Positions 46,136-57,285 are shown, counted from the stretch's first letter. The stretch is DNA of 64,000 nt from Bettongia penicillata ogilbyi (GCA_023548195.1 JAJHZJ010000575.1:1305454-1369453), one strand, 5' to 3'. Program-made: numbers and translations. Notes: a model not told the origin generated them from the sequence alone.

Positions 46136-46309
46136 GAAGAATAATGCACATACATGTGTGTATAAAGTCCTTTACTAGCCAGTAAAAGCATTAAAGTTAT
46201 AAAATTACAAGAACTCAATTTTAGAGTGTTTTAACTTTGACAAGGCGTTGTAAACACAGCAGCCCTAAGATAGATGTTAGTATATGTGCTATATGCCCTG
46301 GCAAAGTAT

Positions 46310-46400
46310 ATATCTAGATAGGCATCTATCTATACATGTATATATGCAACATATATACATGAATACACAGTACATATATGTGTATACATACATATATGGA
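46310..46400. repeat. Degenerate (TATG/ATAC)n tract
   Basis: Alternating tacata, tatg and tatata words over about 90 bases. A similar patch (about 46812-46880) follows the next repeat. Confidence 0.65.
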
Positions 46401-46815
46401 CACCACTCAATTCTAACCTGTGCCTCCAAAAAGCTGAAACATGCACAGTGGCTACCCTCCAATAAATCATTTAGCAGGTGTTTGCAAACCAGGTTGAGGG
46501 TAACCAAGGGGTCTCAAATTGGTGAGTTAGGAGGGCATGTGAATCATGTGAAGACTTCCCCTGTTAGAAGGGGTGGATGAGAACAATTTGTTGCAACGGC
46601 CATGAAGGCAGCTGAAGTAGGCAACATGAATTGCTTAGAGCTTAGTTAGACACAGAAGATGCCAAAGTCATCCACTGCCTCCTGAGCCATCAACAGTCAC
46701 CTCGACTCTGTCCTGACACTGGACTATGATGACTCTAGGAGAGAGTGAGGCTGATGACTTCGTGCAGCTCTGCCTCCCTTAACTCCAATTTACACATGAA
46801 TCAAAGACATAACAT
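46401..46815 (+). mobile_element. Long marsupial SINE/RTE-derived repeat (unnamed here)
   Basis: It begins 'accactcaattctaacctg', then 'ccaaaaagctgaaacatgc', 'gcaggtgtttgcaaaccagg', 'gtcatccactgcctcctgag' and 'ggactatgatgactctagg', ending 'tttacacatgaatcaaagac'. I recognise it as an interspersed marsupial repeat but cannot name it. Its first part recurs at 55595-55757. No coding frame. Confidence 0.6.
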
Positions 46816-46894
46816 ACACACATACACAAATAATTTGCATATACATAACATTTTAGATATTTATTTACATGTGTGTATGTATCTGCATAAATCA

Positions 46895-47085
46895 GATTGT
46901 CATAATCTCATTGGATCCTCACAAGACACTTACTAGGTAGGTGCTATTATTATCTCCATTTTACAGATGTGGAAATTGAGATTCTGAAAGATTTAGCAAC
47001 TTGTCTAAGATCCCATCTCTTGTAAGTGCTAGATCCAGGACTCAAATTCAAGGCTTTTGCTGCCAAATTCCATGTCCTTATCAAC
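46895..47085 (+). mobile_element. MIR-type SINE
   Basis: 'aatctcattggatcctcaca', 'gtaggtgctattattatctc', 'cattttacagatgtggaaat' and 'ggactcaaattcaaggc' in MIR order. Confidence 0.75.
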
Positions 47086-47094
47086 CTGCTTCTA

Positions 47095-47255
47095 TTACTG
47101 GATGACCTTGAGCAGGTGACTAAACTCATTCCAGTCTCTATCACCATCTGGAAAATAGGACTATTAAGGCCTGTCCTACCTTTATAGAATTGTTACAGGG
47201 TTGAAATGGAACGATGGGCTTTGCAAATCTTGAGGTGTTGTATAAATATTAGGGA
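47095..47255 (+). mobile_element. MIR-type SINE, 3' two thirds
   Basis: 'ggatgaccttgagcaggtga', 'caccatctggaaaatagg', 'attgttacagggttgaaatg' and 'gtgttgtataaatattagg'. Confidence 0.6.
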
Positions 47256-47329
47256 GGAGGATGGGGAGAGGGACCGGACCAGTGATTACATTGCTGTAAG
47301 GCGGAACTTCCCTTCTATAAGTGTAGATG

Positions 47330-47490
47330 AGCACCTTCTCGCAGCTCGTCTTCATGCAGGGCTGTCTGAGGGCTTGACTGGTACATGATCACACAGCCAG
47401 GACGTGCCAGGGCAGGAATTGACTCAGACTTCCCTGGCATCCACTTCATCTCTCTCTCCATTAACTAAGCCGAACTGCCTCTCATGTAGC
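47330..47490 (+). mobile_element. MAR/MIR-type SINE, 3' half
   Basis: 'acatgatcacacagccagga', 'cagggcaggaattgactcag' and 'aactaagccgaactgcctct' match the SINE 3' half. Confidence 0.55.
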
Positions 47491-47811
47491 AATGTTAGCC
47501 ACTACGATTATATTGATCTGCTCCCTCTAACAGTAGGAGAGCTGCTTCCATCCACAGGGTGTGGATCAGGTCTGTGGGAGCAGAACGTGCCTAAGGCTGC
47601 TAGGCAGTAGTACTCATCTGGAATGCAGTTTACGTGGGAAGTGATGTGCTATTTATTCCATTCCCAAATAAGAAATATTTTCTGTCCACAGGGCACAGTG
47701 AGCCTCAAGAGCAGCCCAAGCCTTGTGAAAAACAGAATGTAGCAAGAGAAGCTTAAGATCTCACTTTGTTCATAATTCTGTATCCTTCAAATCGACTATG
47801 AATTTTAGATG

Positions 47812-48016
47812 AACTGTTATTCAGTCACATTTAACCCTTTGCGACCTCATGGACCATGATGTCCATGAGTTTTCTTGGCAAAGATTTTTAGTGGTTTGTA
47901 ATTTCCTTCTCCAGTGGATTTGGGCAAACAGAGGTTGTGACTTGCCCAGGGTCACGCAGCTAGGTCATGTATAAGGCCAGATTTCAACTCGGATTTTCCT
48001 GAGTCTAGGCTGTCCC
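47812..48016 (-). mobile_element. MAR1 SINE, reverse
   Basis: The + strand 'ttattcagtcacatttaacc', 'gagttttcttggcaaagatt', 'atttccttctccagtgg' and 'cttgcccagggtcacgcagc' is the complement of MAR1, tail first. Confidence 0.75.
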
Positions 48017-48419
48017 ATGGATGAGTGACAATGAATGTATGGGAGCACAGGGTCTGGCACATAGCTTGTTGACTGACTGTGATTTTGACTGAGTGGACAT
48101 TCTTGGTGTGGCATCTCCTTCCCACACAGAGGTCAGTGATGAGTACAACCCATCTTTGACTTCATAAATTAAATGGTCCTAGGTCTGAAGGGACTTTTAT
48201 AGGGTGACAGACTTAGTAAGGGACAGATGCAGTTTTTGAACCCAGACCTTCCCAAGGCTTCCAAGGTGTCTCCGCAGAATTAATGTTCATTATTTAATAT
48301 GTTTAATTGGTAGACATCTTACAAGGAAATATGCAATCTGAGATGAATAATGTCTGTTACTGGTGAAAAGATAAAATAAAAGGGCAAAAACCTATATCTT
48401 TTCTTTAGAATTCTTTAAA

Positions 48420-48605
48420 GAAAACAGGACTAGCTTTGGAATCCAGGGACCTGGATTCAAATCCTGCCCTCTACTACTTATTATTAGTGTGATTTTGGAC
48501 CATTCTTGTCTGAGTCTCAGATTTCTCTTCTATAAAATGAGGGATGTGGAAAGGATTATTTCTGAGATCCCTTTCAGCCTTACATCTATAATCCAATAAG
48601 CTCCT
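48420..48605 (+). mobile_element. MIR-type SINE, nearly complete
   Basis: 'aatccagggacctggattc', 'aaatcctgccctctac', 'tcttctataaaatgaggg' and 'gagatccctttcagcc', ending 'acatctataatcc'. A weaker SINE core lies at about 48200-48280. Confidence 0.7.
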
Positions 48606-49095
48606 CAATCATTTCTGGAGAGAAAGTCATTTCTAGGTAAGGATGTCTTATTGGAAAAGATAAATAATTATTCTTCAATTGTCCCCTCCCTCAGAATTTT
48701 CAATGCATGGCTTAAGTGTGATAGGATAGAATTAAAAAGTGGGAGGGAATGTTTATTTCAAGAAAAATGGTTTTAGTTGTGGTCTTTTTTTCACTGAAGT
48801 TCCACCTTCAATGAACAAAACCATCCATTCACTTGACTCATATCTTTTCTTTTGCAAAGTAAAAGCCTATTTAATTATGCAAAGTAACATTAACTCTGCC
48901 CTCTTAGGCTATTATTGGAAAAAAAAATCAGTCATGACAGATTACATAAAAATACCTACATTGCTCAAAATCCATGAGAAGGCCTCACTGAGTTTCAGAG
49001 CATAGAGAGAAAAGAAAAAGAGCAAGACTGGAGATGGAGGGCATTAGCCATTGTGTTAGTTATTAACCATGAGACTTGGTTATTGTGTTGACCTG
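48606..49095. other. Intergenic, no gene seen
   Basis: AT-rich unique sequence. The 88-codon forward frame has no recognisable family. Confidence 0.4.
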
Positions 49096-49680
49096 TCTTC
49101 TCTTCAGGTTGCTTGTCTTCATGTTGCTGCGAATTTTGTTATCCTGGTTCTTACTTTCTATCAGTTCTATTTACGTCTCCCCATCCCTTTGACCATTTCT
49201 TATGGCAAAATTGTATTGTGGTATATGCCATAATTGTTCAGACATTCCACAATTCATGGGCATCCCTCAGGTTCTAATTCTTTACCACCACTAAAAGAGT
49301 TGCCACTAATATTTCTGTATCTATATTTCATTTCCTCTTTCTCTGAGGAACAGATCTAGCAATGACATCATTGAGTCAAAGAGGAGCAAAATTTTGTGAC
49401 ATTGAGGGTATAGTTAGTTCTGAAATGATTTCCCAAATGGTTGGATTAATCCGTAGCTACATCAACTGTGCCTTAATGTGCCTATTTTCCCGCAATCCCT
49501 TCCAACATTTGTAATTTAAAAATTTTTGTTATCAAGGTGGAACCTCCAAATGTCTTTAATTTGCCTATCTGTAATTAATAGAGTACTTTTTCATATGAGT
49601 GTTGATTGTCTAAGTTTTCATCATTTGAGAACTCTTTGTTCATGTTCTTTGATTTTACCTACACTTTTGCGGTAGCCTTT
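49096..49680 (-). mobile_element. L1 relic, ORF2 C-terminal region, reverse
   Basis: Read in reverse, 'ggatgcccatgaattgtgg', 'aatgtctgaacaattatgg' and 'catataccacaatac' match the same ORF2 3' stretch as 40430-40500. On the + strand, 'cccaaatggttggattaat', 'tcccttccaacatttg' and 'tttttcatatgagtgttgat' are also L1-like. Heavily mutated. Confidence 0.65.
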
Positions 49681-49684
49681 TCAT

Positions 49685-49755
49685 TGGAGTCTCTGCCCCA
49701 AGTCTCTTTCCGAAGTGATTTTCCTACAGTGCAGGACTGACTGCAACTCTTTTTT
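49685..49755 (+). mobile_element. L2-like fragment
   Basis: 'aagtctctttccgaagtgat' and 'tttcctacagtgcaggactg' resemble an internal part of the L2 3' region. Confidence 0.4.
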
Positions 49756-50458
49756 GATCAGTATTACCTACTGTTTTTTAGGAGATAGTATAAACAGCTC
49801 TGTTTAGTCTTTGGATCACTTCACAGATAGGGCCTGAGCTGTACTGCACATTAACACCCCACCCTCCCCTTTCACAAACTCTATGGTTCAAATTGGCTTT
49901 AATTTTTCTCATAAAAGTCATGTCAACAAGTGCACAAACATTTCTTGAATACCTGCAAATGTGCCAAGCACTGTGATAAGCCCTGAGGACACAAGAAAGG
50001 CAAGTGGCAGTTCCTGCCCACTGGGAGTTCATATTCTAATGAGGGGAGACGACTTGCAAACATCTCTGGACAAACAAGGTATCTACAAGATAAACCGGAA
50101 GTAATTCAGAGAAGAAAGGCGCTAGGATGAAAGAGAACCAGGACATTTTGACATGTCTGACTCTTAAGGAAAACTAGGATTGAAAGACGAAGAGCGAAGG
50201 AATTCTAAGCATGATCTCCAGACAGTGAAAATGAATGGAGCTGAGAGAGGGAAGGTCATGTGCAAGCAGTGAGGAGGTGAGGGTCACTGGACTGGAGAGT
50301 AGCTGGTGATGTGGAGTAAGGTATAAGAAACTTGTCCAAGTTGGAGTGGGTGATGTTATAAAGGGCTTTATAAGGCTAACAGACTCTTCTCTATTTAATT
50401 CTGGCCGTGCTAGGGAATCACTGGTGTTTATTGAGTAGGAGGGTGACATGGTCTACTG

Positions 50459-50560
50459 CAGGGGTGGGAAACCTTTGGCCTCAAGCCCCATGTCGCTCTC
50501 TAGGTCCTCAAATGCGGCCCTTTGACTGAATCCAAACTTTACAGTACAAATCCCCTCTGT
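50459..50560 (+). mobile_element. Half copy of the palindromic hAT element
   Basis: It starts 'caggggtgggaaacctttgg', then 'ctctaggtcctcaaatgcgg', 'gaatccaaactttacag' and 'tacaaatccc', equal to the left half of 2821-3006. The right half is missing. It interrupts the reverse L2 between 'gacatggtctactg' and 'ctttaggaagatcac'. Confidence 0.75.
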
Positions 50561-50845
50561 TCTTTAGGAAGATCACTTTGAGAGGTTGCTCCAGTATGGC
50601 AGAGGTATCAGAGGACAGGAGGAGCTATAGATAAGGGATATTATAAAGGTAGAGAGAAAAGAATTTGGCAACTACTTAGGTATAGGAGGGGGAGTGAGAG
50701 AGGGTGAGGAGTCTCAAGGATGACACCTAGGTTACAAACCCAAGTAACTGGGAGGATGGTGGTACCCTCCATAGTAACAAGGAAGTTCTAAAACGGGGAG
50801 GGTTTGGGGGAAAACATAATGAGTTTGGTTTTGGACATACTAAGT

Positions 50846-51075
50846 TTTTGTTCAGTCATGTCCAACTCTGTGACCCCATTTGGGATTTTCTTGGCAAAAA
50901 TACTGGAGTGGTTGACCATTTCTTTGTCCAAATCATTTTAAAGATGAAGAAACTTAAGCAAGCAGGGCTAAGTGACTTTCCCAGGGTCACACAGCCTCAG
51001 TGTCTGAGGCTGGATTTGAATGCAGACCTTCCTGATTCCAGGTGTGGTGCTCTATCTGGTGCCACCTATCTGCCC
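50846..51075 (-). mobile_element. MAR1 SINE, reverse, nearly full length
   Basis: The + strand 'ttgttcagtcatgtccaac', 'ccccatttgggattttctt', 'atactggagtggttgac' and 'agggtcacacagcctcagtg', ending 'ggtgccacctatctgccc', is a complete complementary MAR1. It splits the L2 between 'ttttggacatactaag' and 'tgaagtttaaggcatc', so it is younger than the L2. Confidence 0.85.
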
Positions 51076-52070
51076 TTATGAAGTTTAAGGCATCCAATTG
51101 GAGATGTTTAATAGGCTGCTAGATCTTCAGTACTGGAGGTCAGGAGAGAGGTTAGGACTAAGGAGATCTGAGAATCATGTGCATAGACATGATTATTGAA
51201 ACCATGAGAGCGGATAAAATCACCAAGTGAAATAGTTCTGAGGGAAAGGGAAAGAGTCCCAAATAGAGCCTTTGGAGACCCCCCCCACACTTAGTGGTCA
51301 GGAAGTGGGCAAGAGGGATGACAAAATGCCAGTAGATCTGGTAATTAAGAGAGCATTCACAATGTTTATGATTTTCATCATTAAGAGATCATTCTTAATA
51401 GTTTCAATTATATGGTGAAGCTGGAAGTTAAGAATAGAGTGAGAAGAAAGGAAGTGAATGTACTAATTCCAAATAGTCTCCTTAAGGAATTTAGCCAGGA
51501 AAGGGAGGAGAGATATACTCTAATAACTAGTGGGGACAGACAGATTATGGGAATATATTTTTTTTTAAGAATGGGGGAGACATGGCCACCATGTCTGTGG
51601 GAGGAAGATTAGAAGCCAGTAGAGAGGGAGAAATTAAATATTGGTGAGAGATTAGAAATCATAGAGGGAGAAATCTTCTGGAGAAGTTCGGATGGAAAGA
51701 AGTGGAATAACTTGGGCATACAAAGGTGTTTATTTTGTTAAGGAGAAGAACCACCTCCTCATGTGAGAAGTAGGTAAAGCAAGAGATAGTGGAGAATATC
51801 TTCTTAGTGATATGAGATGAGGAGACAAAAGACGTTATTGGCAAATGGTCTCAATTTTTTTTAATGAAATATGAGACAAGATTCTCAGCTGAGGGTAGAG
51901 ATGTCTAGGGAAAGTCATGAAAAATATGAGTAGAGAAGAAAATGTTTGGAAAAGCCATTATGGTGATTGGGATAGGGAGTTAATTGGCTTAATGCAGTGA
52001 GGGCCCAATTGAGATAGTGTGGTATAAATCTGAACTCAACCCCATCAGTGCACATTCATGATTTTCTCAA

Positions 52071-52432
52071 AATTAATACTTAACCCAAATTTTATAGTAA
52101 GGTATAATAACCTTAAAATAATAGGGTATAATAAGAAAAAAATCAGACTTCTCTAATATGAAGAGAAAGACAAAAAATTTACTTGGATCTTTGAGATTAT
52201 GGGGGAGGGTGCTGTGCCCTTAATCTCAGCAATATGGAAGGGAAAGCTATATGGAGAGTCAAACATGTACACCAAAGAGTCAAGACTGGGGAAGTAGAAG
52301 AATGTAGGTGGCATAAGGATGAAAGTTTAGGAAAGAACTGAGGGGTGGAGGGATTGAAGGCCATGGAGATGATGAAGAAGGCTTGGAGTGTGAGGAAGAG
52401 GAATAATCAAGATGACGAAAGAGTGTGAGAAC
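52071..52432. other. Intergenic, no gene seen
   Basis: Purine-rich in its second half (about 52275-52425). Possibly a decayed continuation of the L2, but not assignable. Confidence 0.4.
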
Positions 52433-52540
52433 AGTGTGTGTGTGTGCGCGCGTGTGTGTGTGCGCGTGTGTGCGTGTGTGTGTGCGTGTGTGTGTGCGTG
52501 TGTATGTGCGTGTGTGTGTGCGTGCGTGTGTGTGTGCATG
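52433..52540. repeat. (TG)n microsatellite with regular CG steps
   Basis: A 108-base alternating purine-pyrimidine tract in which GTGTGT is interspersed with GCGCGTGT and GTGCGTGT. Open frames give Cys/Val/Arg or His/Thr repeats. Confidence 0.9.
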
Positions 52541-54089
52541 TCCACTCATGTGCTATCTGCACCTGGAATTTCATTGGCGTGAGGAACTCCCAGTTTTTAA
52601 AGTCCTTATACCAATTCTAATTAGTAACTCCTTGGTAATGTCTTGTATTCCAAGTCAATTTGAACACTGAGAAGTTAAATGAATTCTCTACGATCACATA
52701 GTTGAAATGTGTAAGGGGTAGGGCTTGGTCCCAGTTTGTAGCTGGAAAAATCTATGCCAGGTGGGCAAAGATGACCATGTGGGTAAAGTTATTTCTTTTC
52801 CTTAAAATATAATGGCTCTGTCCTCTGGATCTAATTCACTCAGAGGACTAAAGACTCCATCATTGAGGGAGCTTCTTGGTTTCCAGAAAACACAAAAACC
52901 AGGCCACAGGACTGTCCCCATGCTCCTTCAGCCTAGAATGGTTTATCCTAGCTAGAAGCAACATAAAGGCCAGGAAGCTGTACTCTGTTCAATAAGATAC
53001 AGCCTGGCTGAATGTCTTTCCTTTGATCTAAATGTCCTTCCCCAGTTATAGCAAAGCAATGCACTTCATTAACTAGCAGATGTTCTCCTAGAGTCTCATT
53101 TCTTTCTAAACTCAAACTCAAGGTACTGGACCACCTGGGCTCATCCTGGTCCACTGCATAACTCCTCTGGATTCCCAAATCAGCTGTCTCTCTACTATGG
53201 CAGGACCCTTTCCAAACATCATCTCTTATGTAGCAAGAACATGCTGAACATGGCTCTGATTTGCCTGGAATATTAAAAGAACTGGGGGAGGTCTGGAGCA
53301 GATTGAGAAGGAGGGATGTGGAGAATTTTTTGGGAAAAAAAAAACTCATCCGTGAATCAGAATGATATAAAAGTGAGTAATATGCTTCCTCTGAGCTCCC
53401 AGGTCTAAGTGAGAGAGCAGTTTAAGAATTTATGTTAGAGATACAAAGTAAGAGATAATGAGTTTGTTTTTAAGCACCAGGAATATTATCAGGGGATCAG
53501 AGGTGATACCACCATGGGAATACTATTTCAGTAAAATTGTTTTTGCCAGAAAGTTCACATATTTAACCAAAGTGCTCAGATTTTGTCTCTTTATATCAGG
53601 TCTGCAATCTCAAGTTATAAAAACAAAACAAAACCAACTCATCTCTCGAGAACATTCAAGACCCTTAGTCTCACTAACTGGGTGCTATAAATAATGCAAA
53701 GGTCCCCAGCACTCACAGGAACCAACTGATTGAGAGACTTAGGCAAACAGAACTGAGGTTTCAATGGTGATTTAGCTTAATCTTTTAAGTTGAATTGGAA
53801 AATGTCATTAACTACTAACAGGGATAGAGACTGGACCTATGGTTTACTTGGATAGGGAACTTTTGGGTGAGAAAATTCTCTCTACCAAGTTCAATTCAAG
53901 TTTATATCTTTGTAATTTATAGCCTTAGAGAATGATTCTGGACACAGCTGCCGAACAAGTGAGCCAAATCAGATTAAATGTATTTGGGAAATACTTAACA
54001 AAATAAATAAAAATACAATAGACCATAGATAATGTGCTTATGTGATTTGCTAAGTCCACAAACACCTGGAGGGATGCTCATGTAGGATT
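52541..54089. other. Repeat-poor intergenic stretch
   Basis: About 1.5 kb, no recognised transposon. The 133-codon reverse frame (52948-53349) has no domain I recognise and is not supported as a gene. Confidence 0.4.
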
Positions 54090-54245
54090 TAGTGGCTGCT
54101 CTTTCTATTGGAGTTTGACACCCAGGGCCTGGAGTACTGTGACTCTTGCCCAGTGATTTGCCCAGGGTCACATAGCAAGTATGTGTCAGAGACAGGACTT
54201 GAACCCAGCTGTTCCTGGCTCTGAGGCTAGGTCTTTATCCCTCAC
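54090..54245 (+). mobile_element. MAR/MIR-type SINE, 3' half
   Basis: 'atttgcccagggtcacatag', 'caagtatgtgtcagagacag', 'gacttgaacccagctg' and 'ttcctggctctgaggctagg' match the SINE 3' half closely. Confidence 0.7.
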
Positions 54246-54716
54246 CCCAGAGTATCTCTCATCACCAATAACGGACAACAGTAACAATAAGTAATGAACA
54301 AAGACCAGAGAGTAAGAAGGAAATCGGAGAGGGAAATATGACTCTGGGACAGGAAACACAAATTGTTCTTTTGGCCAGGAGAAACAGCTGAACAAATTAA
54401 AAATGATCAGTGCTTAATCAAATTTGCATCCCAATCTGCCATTTATCTTCAGTCACATAGTATTTAAAGGGATGAAATAAGGCAATTTGAGAGCTGTTTG
54501 CGTCTCTTGTTGTCATTTTCTATGCCATTTAACACAAACTAAGAGATCCTGTGATTTTGAGCAAAATCTGATTCTCTTATTGCTGGGCTGACTTAGGAAC
54601 TTCCTCTACTCTTGGCTCCACAGGCTGCGCTCCTGGGAAATCAATACTTTGTAAAGCAAACACCGTATCACTCTAAGCCTCTTTCCACACATCCAAGACT
54701 TTGGATGAGGACCTTG
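54246..54716. other. Intergenic, no gene seen
   Basis: Unrecognised, no coding signal. Confidence 0.4.
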
Positions 54717-55433
54717 TGGTTGTTTTCTTTCGTCCTTGAGGAGAACCAAAGCAACATCACCATGATAAAGTGAAGTTTCAATGTGTACGACTGTGGCTGA
54801 TCAGACCAATAAGAACTCGGAATGCTCTACCACAGGTTGGAAACATAGTCCATGGGAACATTTGGGGTGGTTTCTTCAAATTTGTGAATCCTACATTTCC
54901 TTTGTGCTGTTTCAATTCTGCTTTGCTCATAGAGCACAGTACCTTTTCTGATGTGAGCACGCCATGCTGAGCGGTCCTGTGCCAACGTCTCCCATGTTGC
55001 ATAGTCAAATCCAAAGTTCTTGAGAGACACCTTGAGAGTGTCCTTGTATCGTTTCTTCTGGCCACCATGTGATCACCTGCCCCATGTGAGTTCTCCATAA
55101 AATAGTCTTTTTGGCAACCGTACATTTCGCGTTGCAACAACGTGGCCAGCCCATCAGAGTTGAGTTCTCTGAAGCATAGTTTGAATGCTTGGCAGTTCAG
55201 CTTGAGCAAGGACTTTAGTGCCTGGTACCTGATTCTACCAGGTGATCCTCAGAATCTTCCTAAGACTGTTCAAATGGAAGCAATTCAGTTTCCTAGCATA
55301 GTGCTGGAAGACTGTTCATGTTTCACAGGCATCCAACAATGAGGTCAACACAATGGCTTTGTAGAACTTCAGTTTGATAGTCAGTCTAATATCTCTTCTT
55401 TCCTAAACTTTTCTTCAGTCTCCCAAACCCGGG
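54717..55433 (-). mobile_element. RTE-like LINE: ORF2 C-terminus and 3' UTR
   Basis: Translated in reverse, it carries words of RTE-like ORF2 C-termini: RYKDTLKVSLKNFGFDYATW, LAQDRSAWRAHIRKG and LYEQSRIETAQRK. In another frame a terminal C2H2-finger-like end follows (PTCGRAFR ... IGLISHSRTH); the first of the two zinc cysteines reads as Phe. The 3' UTR ends with 'aggacgaaagaaaac'. Several frameshifts and stops. Its 5' edge (55387-55432) overlaps, as a homologue, the last 46 bases of the window, which ties it to the fragment at 63140-64000. Confidence 0.75.
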
Positions 55434-55590
55434 GAACTACAATGGTTAAGAGCACTGAACTTGGAGTAAGGAAGAGCTGAGTTCAAATTCTGCCTTAGAT
55501 TCTAGCTGTGTGATCTAACTTCAGCCTCCTCATCTGTATAGTGGGAATAATAACTGCACCCATCTCCCAGGGCTGTTGTGATAGTCTTGG
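55434..55590 (+). mobile_element. tRNA-type SINE (MIR-like)
   Basis: 'actacaatggttaagagcac', 'gctgagttcaaattctgcc', 'tagctgtgtgatctaac' and 'ctcatctgtatagtgggaat', ending 'cagggctgttgtgatag'. Confidence 0.7.
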
Positions 55591-55594
55591 GGTG

Positions 55595-55757
55595 TAGTGT
55601 GTGTTCAGGGAGGACCAGTACCTTTGGTGTGATGGCTGCCAAGCCCTTTTCAGGGCTGCCTTCTACCCTTGGTGTCCACCTGTTCCACCCAATTCTCACC
55701 TGTGGCTCTAAAAAGCTGCAGTGTAAGCAGTGGTCACACTGGTAAACTATTTCAGCA
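55595..55757 (+). mobile_element. Fragment of the unnamed marsupial repeat
   Basis: 'ccacccaattctcacctgtg', 'gctctaaaaagctgcagtg' and 'aaactatttcagcagatgg' parallel 46401-46480. About 90 bases upstream ('ccaagcccttttcagggctg') belong to the same family's 5' side. Confidence 0.55.
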
Positions 55758-57159
55758 GATGGGATGAGGACCTAGAGATGTTTAAAAGATCTCGTCAGCC
55801 TCCTGGGAGGGATCAAAATGTACATCTTATACACTTTTGCCCTTTTCCTGAAATCTGGCTTCTTTTTAACATTGTTCCATGTGTCATATTTGAATGTTGT
55901 AAGTCTATGAAATCATACTACTCAAATTCACGACAAAAAGGATTAAAAATAAAGATGCATTGCACAATACCAACTGGCCATGTGTTTCTTTTTAAGAACA
56001 ACAACGATAAAAAAAAAATTCCAAGTCTGGCCAAGCATCGAACCTTCCAATGGAAAGACAGAAATCATGTAATCATTTTTTTTAAATATTGAAACCAACC
56101 AACCACACTCTCAGGTCACTTTGGAAAATGACCAGATGTCTTCATTTTTCTGGATTCCCTTGGATGACTGATGAACTCATTGAGTCTTAAGTTTCATGAA
56201 GGTCATCTCTAACAAGAAATTACTTGGCTGGGTGATGAATTTGATGTGTAACACAAGAAATTCTACTTCTTTAGATTGAAGGGGAAAGTAAGCCTGGCAG
56301 AATCTTTTCATCTTTTGAAAGAAAACACATTTTAATGTATTACTGCAGACTTTTAAATGTTCTGTAGGAGCTGACTGTTTCACCTAAGGCTTTGTAAGTA
56401 GCCTGCAACTTAGTGACAGTGAATTAAGAATTCCATACTGAATCAGAAATTAAAAATAGATGCAGTAGTGAGAAATGTATTTAGGGCCCTGCCTACACTG
56501 CACTAAAAATCGTGTTAGCAAAAATTATGTTTAAATATGATTCTTGCTAGCATGCTGTTAACACAATTTCTCTGGCCAGGAAAGATAAAATGCTTGGAGG
56601 TGGTTGGGGGGGTTGGGAGGGTGGAGGATTATTTTACAAAGTTATCAGTCTTTTTTAAAAACTATAAGTAGTAGTTAGGTGATGCCGCAACACCTGAGTT
56701 TATATGAATTTTCAGCTTGTAATGTAATGAATGATGAGAGGATGGAATTAAGTAAACACCCTCTCCAATGAGTTTGGCACTTTTATAGAAAATAAGCTCA
56801 CATGAGTATATTTGAAATCCATTTTCATCATCAACTGTCTGGTTATACTACTGAAATAAAGAATTGTTAAACTGAATTGAAATGAAATACATTTGAGCAG
56901 AGGGTGAGCCTGGAACTTCATCAGATTGCTACACTATAAGTGAGGAAGGCAAAACCTCAAAGAGTAGATGGAACATTAATGTTACATAATCAGGAAGGGG
57001 AGGAGCTGATTTTTTCCTGACATGTTGTTAACTGAGGCTTTAATTCAATTTATTTTGTGCCTATCGTGCTCTCCAATATTCTGTTTCATAGGAAAAGTCA
57101 AAGCATACTTTCCTCTCCCCCTCTCACCTACTGTTTACCAAATATCTCTTTAAAAAACT
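55758..57159. other. Repeat-poor intergenic stretch with a G-rich knot
   Basis: About 1.4 kb of mostly AT-rich DNA with no recognised transposon. A potential G-quadruplex (G7-TT-G3-A-G3) lies at 56606-56621. No coding frame is supported. Confidence 0.45.
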
Positions 57160-57285
57160 TCTTAATTTTCTCTCCTAAATTGAAAAAAAAGATTCTTGAA
57201 GACAGGGATTATTTTCAACTTTAGTTTTTTATCCCCAGTGCCTTGCATATGATTCATTTTTAAAAAGTGTTTCTTTCACTGAATT
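57160..57285 (+). mobile_element. L2 LINE 3' end
   Basis: 'gattcttgaagacagggatt', 'ttttatccccagtgccttgc' and 'aaaaagtgtttctttcactg' match the L2 terminus. Confidence 0.55.

Larger units (their letters stand above)
49921..52070 (-). mobile_element. Long L2 LINE relic, reverse, with nested insertions
   Basis: Collinear complementary similarity to L2 extends from its 3' UTR ('acaaacatttcttgaatacc', 49937) inward through ORF2. Landmarks on the + strand are 'gggtgacatggtctactg' (50441), 'gtctcaaggatgacacctag' (50712), 'tgagtttggttttggacata' (50820) and 'tctgagaatcatgtgcatag' (51167). Further ones are 'gggggagacatggccacc' (51574), 'aatgaaatatgagacaag' (51863) and 'gtgagggcccaattgag' (51997). About 1.8 kb of L2 remains around two nested insertions (50459-50560, 50846-51075). 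The L2 reverse-transcriptase frame is destroyed by stops and indels. Confidence 0.8.

Noticed and set aside
52948..53349. 133-codon minus-strand frame
   Set aside because: Length is unremarkable for 64 kb of random frames. No domain, no flanking splice or promoter evidence.
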